A DNA stretch of 64,000 nt from Eurosta solidaginis (taxonomy: Eukaryota > Arthropoda > Insecta > Diptera > Tephritidae): positions 252,774,978 to 252,838,977 of the forward strand of contig NC_090320.1 of NCBI RefSeq assembly GCF_040869045.1, given 5' to 3'. Below the pieces are notes generated by a model. That model was not told the origin of the DNA and did not search any database. It was given only the letters and a program-made list of their open reading frames with translations. Positions 56,926 through 64,000 of this stretch are shown here, piece after piece. Numbering within the stretch: position 1 is the first letter of the stretch; the number at the start of each line of letters is the position of its first letter. Position numbers and translations under genes: made by a program.

Positions 56926-58426
56926 TTATATATAAGAATCAAATTCTGTGTGTGTATTACCTATGGAAACGTATTTCCCACACTTCAATCATCACCAGAT
57001 TTTGGCTATAGGTTCCTTCGATCAAGGGGAAGGTTTTAGGCTAAAAATAATTTTGATATATAAAAGGGGCGTGGCACCTCCTATACAAATGAAATCATTG
57101 GTACTGCATAACTCTGAAGGTATAAATCCCAGAACATTGAAATTCAGTAAGGAATTATAGAAGGTCAATCCCTAACACCACCAAGAAAATGTGGAAAAGG
57201 GAAGAAGGGGGCGTGGCAACTCCCATACAAATGGAATATATCATACTGCATATCTCTGGATGTAGTAATGGTAGGATAGTGAAAATTGGTAAGGAGCTAT
57301 ATGACGTTAAGCCCTAACACCTCCAGTAAAATGTGGAATTGGGGAAAAAACGGCGTGGTACCTTCCCAACAAATGGGATTTTTCAGAACTATGGCTGCCG
57401 TATAAACTTACTTACGCTTAACCGTCTAAATTTAGGTTATTTTAATACTTAAAGTTTGACTGTATTGTTGAGTTTGGCTGTTATTCCTTTTGGACGTTTA
57501 GTAATCTGCGGCCGTTAAAAAAATTTGGTAGCTTCAGTCTATCTACATCTTCTATAAAAATCAAATTTTGCGTGTGTGTTCCCTATGGCAACGTATTTCC
57601 CACCCTTAAATCATCACAAAATTTTGACTATAGGTTCCTTCGAATTAAGAATTTCAAATTAATATTTTTTTTTGGCTATGCGAACGAGCAATCTTAGCTC
57701 CCAGAAATGATCATGTTAACAAAATCAATGATCGCATTCAAAACCAATTTCCTGGTGACGTTACTAAATATAAATCGATCGACACAGTTACAGATGGAGA
57801 TCAAATTGTGAATTATCCAATTGAATTTCTAAACTCTTTAGAACCACCTGGAATGCCTGCGCATATATTAACTTTGAAAATTGGCTCACCAATCATTCTT
57901 CTTCGGAATTTAGACCCACCAAAATTGTGCAATGGAACCAGACTTTGCGCTTTGATATTAATTCCGAATGTAATGGAAGCAACAATCACCAGCGGTAAAA
58001 GCATATGTGAATATGTGCTCATACCACGGTTCCCAAAGATTCGTACAGATTTTCCATTCAATTTTAAGCGCTTACCTACAGTTTCCTGTACGCCTTGCTT
58101 TTGCAATTGCAATCAACAAAGCACAAGGACAATCGCCTACTGTTGCAAGATTAAATTTAGAGAGTCCGTGCGTTGCCTATGGCCAGCTATATGTTTCTTG
58201 CTCTAGAGTTGGAACGCCAAAAAAATTGTTTATCTTTGCACCGAACGAAAAACATTACAGTAAGATACAATATTAAAATGTTTTAACAGAAAATTTCACC
58301 AAATATGCGTACAAAATTCAATTCAATTCACAGAACAATGAACTAAATTATCAACAAACGAAACAGAAAAAATAATGCAAAATTAGTTCCATCTCGGGCG
58401 TTACAACGTACGCCGGGGAAGGCTAG
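56926..58426 (+). mobile_element. Helitron copy C with internal array
   Basis: A leader fragment with ATATAAGAATCAAATTCTGT at about 56930 is followed by the 141-bp repeat (57045-57420, period about 142), then the TTTTGGACGTTTAGTAATCT region. A second leader starts TCTTCTATAAAAATCAAATT at 57548. The 3' end is GGCGTTACAACGTACGCC with CTAG at 58423-58426. The order array, spacer, leader, helicase, hairpin is the same as in 1-1243, so the composite was mobilised as one unit. Confidence 0.8.
57690..58276 (+). pseudogene. Helitron PIF1-like helicase C-terminus (copy C)
   Basis: The frame through 57808-58065 reads [31 protein letters not shown], then NVMEATITSGKS. A shift near 58070 leads to the frame of 58007-58276 with FAIAINKAQGQSPTVARLNL and GQLYVSCSRVGTPKKLF. 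Motif content is as in copy B. Here AQGQS is intact, but GLNL is RLNL. It is a broken, 5'-truncated helicase. Confidence 0.75.
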
Positions 58427-58641
58427 TATTCAATAAAAACCGCCAGTCATATTACTGCTTACCTATGACAGACACTATTTTAAGTTACATTAGGGACACG
58501 TTTTCTGCCGCGCCTAGCATTTTATTCGGCTGCTGTAAGAAACTGTATTTGTCCTATTTTTCGTTCCGCTGCTAGAGCAGAGTCATAAATACATACATGT
58601 TAAATTCCAATTAGAATTAGCAATTGATGCAATTGGTTTAT

Positions 58642-59098
58642 ATTCTCTAATTCATTAAACAATTAGAAAGGTTCACCTAATTCACATTAGATAATTGAAA
58701 TTTTTATTCTAATGGTAAATCTAATTGCAATTAGTTGCCATTAGAAAAAAAATTGGTTTACCTTTACATTTAGAAAACTAATTGGCTTCTGCTGTTGCAA
58801 TTAGATATTCAATTATCTCGAATGAGAATCAATTATTTATATTTATTTACATCATTATTCGTTCACTTCAATAATTCTCTGAAAAATTTATTTTTATCAA
58901 AATAATTGATTCTAATTCAAGCTAATTGAATATGTAATTGCATTAGCAGAAGTCAATTAGATTTTTAATTGTAAAGGTAAACCAATTTTTTTTTGCTAGT
59001 GACAACTAATTGCAATTAGATTTACCACTAGAATAAAAATTTCAATTATCTATTGGGAATTAGGTGAACCTTTCTAATTGTTTAATGAATTAGAGAAT
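58642..59098. repeat. 457-bp palindrome with ~190-bp arms (foldback)
   Basis: The left arm starts TCTCTAATTCATTAAACAAT at 58644, and the right arm ends with its complement at 59096. Arm words pair in order: AGAAAGGTTCACCTAATTC with GAATTAGGTGAACCTTTCT, AAATTTTTATTCTA with TAGAATAAAAATTT, GTAAATCTAATTGCAATTAG with its complement, and GGTTTACCTTTACA with TGTAAAGGTAAACC. The arms meet around 58850-58900. AATTG/CAATTA words dominate. It is non-coding and probably a foldback or MITE-type element. Confidence 0.85.
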
Positions 59099-59199
59099 TT
59101 CGCAACCTTCATTTGCAAAATCATTATCATAATCATTACTTAACATCTATGCATATATATATATACCTAATCAGGTCGACCGGTATTTTAGATGTCGGA

Positions 59200-61310
59200 T
59201 AATTATTTGGTCACAGCCAAAATAGGCAACGGCGTCTGTGAGGCTAGAACGAAGGAAAAAGCACATGGAATGCTAGACGTGGAATGGCTGCAATCACAAC
59301 AGACTGCCAATGATTTCGCAAATCGAGTCTGACACATGCTTTCTGAGAGGATAAGTCAATCCTATGGAATGCAGGAGCATTGGAGTATATATATTAAGCA
59401 CTTTGTATAGCCGCCGAAGAAAAACTTTGTTACCGGCAACCACGGAAAACCAACTGATACGATGAAGAATGCTGCATTAAAATCAAAAGAAAATACGCTG
59501 CTTTCAGATCTACGTTTAAAGCGAGCGCAACAAGAACATTATGTAAACGCTATCGCGAGCTGAAAAGGAAATCGGTATGCCTTTAGAGGAAGGAATAGCG
59601 CCAGAAAATTTTAACAAAAAATTCGGCTACAGGCGGAAAGTTTTACGTGCGGGGAAAACTCCTAAAAGAACGAAAACGACAGCCTTGTGAACGATGCCTA
59701 GAGAGACCTAGAGAGGTTATTGAGGAAAGAACTTTCTGTTCTTCTAAATAGAGACAGCGATGTTCACGATCCCGCAACCGATGGTGATTGAATTACCACA
59801 AAGTCAGTAAAACAAGATTCAAGGGTTTGATCAACACAAAAGAAAGCTTCAGAACTTCCGGAATCCAATTGTCAACTTTACCTACGCGAGGGGAATCCTG
59901 AAACAAATATGAATTTATTATACATATATTTAGTGGGCGAGGCTATGGCGTCCCAAATTTCTCATGTAACTATGGGGTGACGGGGTGGTATCGCCTAGAA
60001 GGTTTAATGTGGTCATATGTCTTGTTCCCGAGATGGTTGGGCTAGTACATTAATGGCGCTTACATATCGGATCTATAATCCGGCAAAGAACCATAAATAT
60101 CATAAACATCCCCGAAAATCTTCTAGGTGTATTTTTATCGTTAAAACAATAACAACAACAAGTCAGCATAGCAACAACAAGATTAAAAACAACAAAGCCG
60201 CGTGCGCTGATGGCTTGCCCTGGCAGTTATTCAAATATGGCGGGGGAGGAGTTGGAAAAGCGAATGCATCTTGCCCGATAATTGGAATCTATGTATTCTT
60301 TTCTCAGTTCAGAAAAAGGTCTATCCTGCAAACTGTGCCTATTGTCGTGGAATAAGCCTTCTTAATATCCATATTAGGTCCTTTCAAGCGTGTTATGCGA
60401 AAAATTGAAGCCCATCGTGAATCGGCTGATAAGACCTTAGCAGTGCAGCTTCAGACTTGGCATATCTACCATCGATCAGTTTTCGCTATGCGCTGAATCT
60501 TGGAAAAGAACCTGCGAAAAAATACGTCGCCTCTTCGTAGATTTCAAAGCCGCCTTGGGCAGCACTAAGAGGAGCTGCCCATATGCTTCTACGTCTTAAT
60601 TTCGTTTTCCTCGAAAAACTTATACTGGTGTGAAAAATGAAGCTTACCAACGCCATCAGCTCAATCAGAAAAGTGAAGGATGTCTCCGACCCATTCGAAG
60701 GTAAGCGAGCTTTTAGACAGGGTGCCGCTTAACGTGTGATTTCTTAGATTTTATGCTGGAGAAAATAGTGCAAGTTTCAGAACTTACCGCTCTGGAACAA
60801 ACTCCCATCAGAGCGTTCAATTACTGGCGAATGCTAACTCTATTTGTATCATCGTGCTGAACACCCACGCCGTAAGTTCTGCTTACTTCAAACTAGAAAA
60901 ATTCGGAAAAGATGGATTTCAATGTGAATGAGCACAAAACGGAGTAGCTGCTGGCATCAAGCAAAGAGACAGCGCAACTCCGCCTTGGCAACCACGCCAA
61001 AGTATGCAGTGATATATGGTGCAGAAGCATGGACTATGACAATATCAGCTGAAGTGGCTCTGGGTGTGTTCGAGAGAAAAGTTCTTCGAAAGATTTACGG
61101 ACCTTTACGCTTTGGCAACTGCGAGCATCGAGCAAGATTTAATCATGAGTTGTAGCAGCTTTACGTGGACATCAACATTGTCGTGCGAATGATAGCTGAT
61201 ACTCTGTCCAAGATAGTATTTTTATCGGAAACTGCCTACGAAGGAGAAGAAATTACAGACATTCCTTATTAGATTGGCACAAGCGTTTAAAGCACCAATA
61301 AAGTAAGTAA
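59200..61310 (+). pseudogene. RTE-like LINE relic
   Basis: Plus-strand decayed reverse transcriptase. Around 60445-60560 are LGISTIDQFSLC and IRRLFVDFKAAL, the latter resembling motif A (usually LFVDFKQAFD). Around 60640-60830 are KLTNAISSIRKVKDVSDPFE, RAFRQGAA and FMLEKIVQVSEL. At 60928-61155 the C-terminal frame reads AVIYGAEAWTMTISAEVALG, VFERKVLRKIYGPLRFGN and ARFNHEL. Stops and shifts occur throughout. Motif A lacks its second conserved part (ALGS for AFDS). The C-terminal region parallels the minus-strand relic at 22940-23820. A SINE-like repeat is inserted at about 59936-60175. Confidence 0.6.
59936..60175 (+). mobile_element. SINE-like repeat ending in CAACAA
   Basis: CATGTAACTATGGGGTGACG, then CTAGTACATTAATGGCGCTT, ATCGGATCTATAATCCGGCA and AAGAACCATAAATATC, then AACAATAACAACAACAAG. 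The second half matches the fragment at 12545-12630. No perfect tRNA boxes are visible. It interrupts the RTE-like relic. Confidence 0.45.
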
Positions 61311-62092
61311 GGAAATAAACCAAGCGATGGTTATCGCTCCAAAAATCACCGCGATTCAAACATCGCTATAATCATTTGCATTGATAGTTAAAAATCTCTG
61401 TATCGCCCATCACTTCACAACTCCGATTTTTGCACAAAATTTTATAAGTGCGCTAAAATGTTTTCAACAAACTTTCCACCCTATAAACTTAAAGCACGTT
61501 GTTAAGTTGAATCAAAGCTCAGTTTTACGTTCTTACGTTTTCTAGCTAAGAAAAAAGCTAAGTAAGCTCTTAATTTAGCAAGTGGAGCACTAAAAGTTTC
61601 AGTTTTCTCATCCATAATACACACTTTATCCCATCACTTTTCAGTTGACAAAGCTTCGTGTTGTGAAGCCCATACATTTTCCGGAAAATTCCGTTAGATG
61701 TCGCTTCCTTAAATTTCCACAACAAGAATGTATGTAGCAGTACTTACATATATACATAAACAATTGTATAATTTAATAGCTTCGCTTTCAATGTCCAACA
61801 TTAATTTACTTTTCACTTTCGCTGTGTCAAGTTAAATGGTTTGGAAAAGGATGTACTGTTGTGAAGGAGTTCATTTAATTTTACTGTTTTTTTGCTTTTT
61901 ATATAACTTAGCACAACACTGACATTAGCGGAACATAATATGATAAGAAAGTGTGTAAATTGATATCTGTTGACAAAGGTGCAAAAAGTAACATATGTCA
62001 AAGGCACAAGAAGTGAACTGACCTTTATTTAAACTATTTCAAGAATATTTGAAAAAAGATACGTTTGTATGAAATAAAACGTTGTATTATAA
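61311..62092. other. No recognisable gene
   Basis: AT-rich DNA. The minus-strand frame at 61813-62007 has no motif. Confidence 0.5.
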
Positions 62093-63011
62093 AACAAGAA
62101 AGGAAGTCTAAGTTCGGGTGAAACCGAACATTACATACCCAGCTGTACACTTGAAATGCTGTTGTTGTTTGTTTTGCCTGCTTAATAGTGTTACAAGGCT
62201 GCGCAATAATACATATACATATGCTTCTATTCTAAACTAATTTTTTTTCGAGTTATGGCTCCCGAAACATCGAAAATTGCTTAGTCATAAAAGGGGCGGT
62301 GGCATGCCAATTCTTTTAAATTTGAATTTTTTCCTATTTATTGTTATAAATCCACTTGGGAAATGAAATATCATTGATATAAAGCTCTTTTTTGCAAAGA
62401 TATAGCTTACTTATTCGTCGACGACCCTTAGAAATCTTTTGTATAAAAGTGGGCGTGTTCCATAAGCGATTTCGTTAATTTTTCTTCAAAGAATTCCTTA
62501 TAGTAAAGGCAGCCTCTCTGTCGAATTTTTTTACTTTAGGTCTAACGATTTTTGATTAAAAATATTTGTAAAATTTATTTTATCACAAGTGCGCAGTGCC
62601 ACGCCCATTTAAAATTTTTTTTTTTAATTTTTATCAAGAATCTCAATATCATTTCAACATTCTAGGTGTATTATTTACTAAATTATCAGTTTTTTTGTGT
62701 TTTCCAAAATGTTATATCTATAAAAAGTGGGCGTGGTTATCATCCGATTTCGCTCATTTTAAATACCAATCTATTCTGCGCCCATGTAAGCTCGTATACC
62801 AAATTTGGTGAAGATATCTTAATACTTACTCAATTTATCGTATTAACGGACAGACGGACGAACGGGTATGGCTCAATAAAATTTGTTTTCGATCCTGATG
62901 ATTTTGATATAGGGAAGTCTATATCTATCTCGATTTCTTTATAACTGTACAACCAACGGTTATCCAATCAAAGTTATAATACCCTGTGTACAAGTACGGG
63001 TATAATAATAT
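62093..63011 (+). mobile_element. Mini-me-like element, short copy without array
   Basis: It begins AACAAGAAAGGAAGTCTAAG with the hairpin TTCGGGTGAAACCGAA and TTACATACCC. It has GTGGGCGTGG boxes near 62450 and 62725 and CGGACAGACGGACGAACGG near 62850, then CGATCCTGATGATTTTGATA and GAAGTCTATATCTATCTCGA. It ends in a hairpin with ATACCC and GGGTAT arms at about 62979-63004. It is about 0.92 kb and non-coding. It is inserted 1 bp from the stop codon of the hAT relic on its right. Confidence 0.6.
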
Positions 63012-64000
63012 CTATGTGCAAATTTTCCTTGCCTTTAAAGAAGCAATTATATCAATGATATCATCAAAACTTATCATTTAAAATTTTTCTTTTTCACACT
63101 TAATAATGTTAGGTCACATAAGCCACCTTGCCCCATCGTCGATCGTAAATATGTCAAAATCAGTTTTAATTTTCCGAATAAACGTTCCATGGTTCAATTA
63201 TATGGTTGGCTCATATCATCAGCTGATTTTATTTATTTCATTGCATGGTCGATGGGATTGTCAAAAGGAGATGGCAAACTCAAAATGAAAACAACATATT
63301 GTCAAAATTTTCTTACACACACAAAAACTGCTAAGTTTTATGTTTCCATTCCATACCATCCGCACCAACACCAATACACAGATTTTGACAATTTGAACAG
63401 ACATATTTAGTTATTGTAGAGATGAGCCAACCATATAATTGAACCATGGAACGTTCGCAGCTAGCAATTGATACTAAGATAGCCAAGAGTGAAGTACCAC
63501 TCGTAAGTTCTAACGGAGTTTTAGGTTCAATTTCTTTTCTAATGAGAATTAATGTTTTGCAGTCACATATTTCTATAAAAAGTTCTGTTCTATCGAAATC
63601 TGTATCATAAAATTCACCCAAGTTCTTGCAATTTCTTTCTATGAGAGAAATCCAAATCTTTCCAACTTATGAGAGAAATCCAAATCTTAAATGAAAGTAA
63701 TTTAGTCGTGTAAATCTTGTATGTATTTCTTGTTGAAGACAATCGGGAACACTTTTGATAACGCGAGAAATTTCACATTTTGCGGAAAACCCAACATCTC
63801 TAGCCGATTCACTGGACATTTTGCGGTGCCTTCTTATACGTTTTACTATATCAATATCCCATTTTTTCACAAAGAAACTTCGCTTATTCTATAGCTTCTT
63901 CAAAGAGAGTATGTCGAATTTCGGATAGTTCAGTCGCTAATGATTCAAGATCATAATAAAATTCACTCCGAATTTTGTAATTTGAGCAACGCACGATCAA
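63012..64000 (-). pseudogene. hAT transposase C-terminal half, split by a MITE
   Basis: Minus strand, entering from beyond the window. FYYDLESLATELSEIRHTLF lies near 63950. KKWDIDIVKRIRRHRKM and VIKSVPDCLQQEIHTRFTRL (63667-63870) resemble the DUF4371/ZMYM1-like part of hAT transposases. Further on are LGEFYDTDFD and SLLAILVSIASCER, the start of the dimerisation domain. The MITE at 63187-63449 interrupts right after CER. On its other side the domain resumes as LFGKLKLILTYLRSTMGQGG, LCDLTLLSVKK, then, after a 1-2 nt shift, FDDIIDIIASLKARKICT and a stop at 63012-63014. Additional lesions include a stop in the EEAIE* stretch. It is inactive. Confidence 0.75.
63187..63449. mobile_element. TGGTTGGCTCAT MITE, copy 2, in hAT coding DNA
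   Basis: The 263-bp element has perfect 28-bp terminal inverted repeats starting CCATGGTTCAATTATATGGT at 63187 and ending with the complement at 63449. It is flanked by AACGTT at 63181-63186 and 63450-63455 (a seventh base, C, also matches). The interior matches copy 1 at 31611. It disrupts a hAT dimerisation-domain reading frame. Confidence 0.85.

Overview
The window looks like repeat-rich, intergenic or heterochromatin-like DNA of a higher fly. The transposon families present (PIF1-helicase Helitrons, Jockey/R1/RTE-type LINEs, a tRNA-headed SINE, hAT elements, and repeats resembling the dipteran mini-me class) suggest a true fruit fly (Tephritidae). The family assignment is inferred from remembered repeat types and was not tested by a search. 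I found no confident single-copy host gene. Nearly every recognisable coding stretch comes from a mobile element, and most are broken.

Layout. 1-2173: a 141-bp tandem array followed by two head-to-tail Helitron copies. 4447-6490: a non-autonomous element with a 152-bp minisatellite core. 7755-11574 (minus): a spliced, decayed gene derived from a hAT transposase, with a SINE in its second intron. 11726-11859: a small palindromic MITE. 13928-15800 and 19370-20250 (minus): two relics of one LINE family. 16551-18446: a 764-bp tandem duplication ending in a Helitron-type 3' terminus. 20305-22030 (minus): a Jockey-like LINE. 22940-23820 (minus): an RTE-like relic. 24060-25340, 28010-29470 and 42520-43790: degenerate short-unit tandem DNA with longer periods on top. 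25569-26690 (minus): a 3' fragment of an R1-type LINE whose near-complete copy lies at 48473-52853. 30476-30850 and 44620-44900: LTR remnants. 31611-31877 and 63187-63449: two copies of one MITE. 37141-37935: a long AAAAT-type microsatellite. 37938-41943: a mini-me-like element swollen by about 20 copies of a 130-bp unit. 44902-48466: a 3.56-kb element with terminal inverted repeats carrying a spliced gene. 54950-56250: a LINE RNase H relic. 56926-58426: a third Helitron copy. 58642-59098: a large palindrome. 59200-61310: an RTE-like relic. 62093-63011: a short mini-me-like copy next to a hAT transposase fragment (63012-64000) that a MITE has split.

How it fits together. The window records successive nested insertions: a SINE in a hAT-gene intron, a MITE in a hAT dimerisation domain, an unrelated segment in an R1 fragment, and Helitrons joined end to end. 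The least decayed coding units are the R1-type ORF1 and endonuclease, the R1 reverse transcriptase (broken only near its two ends), and the spliced gene inside the 44.9-48.5 kb element. That element, together with the phase-consistent splicing of the hAT-derived gene, is the most promising material for something not yet described. No CRISPR array, operon, rRNA or intact tRNA gene was seen.
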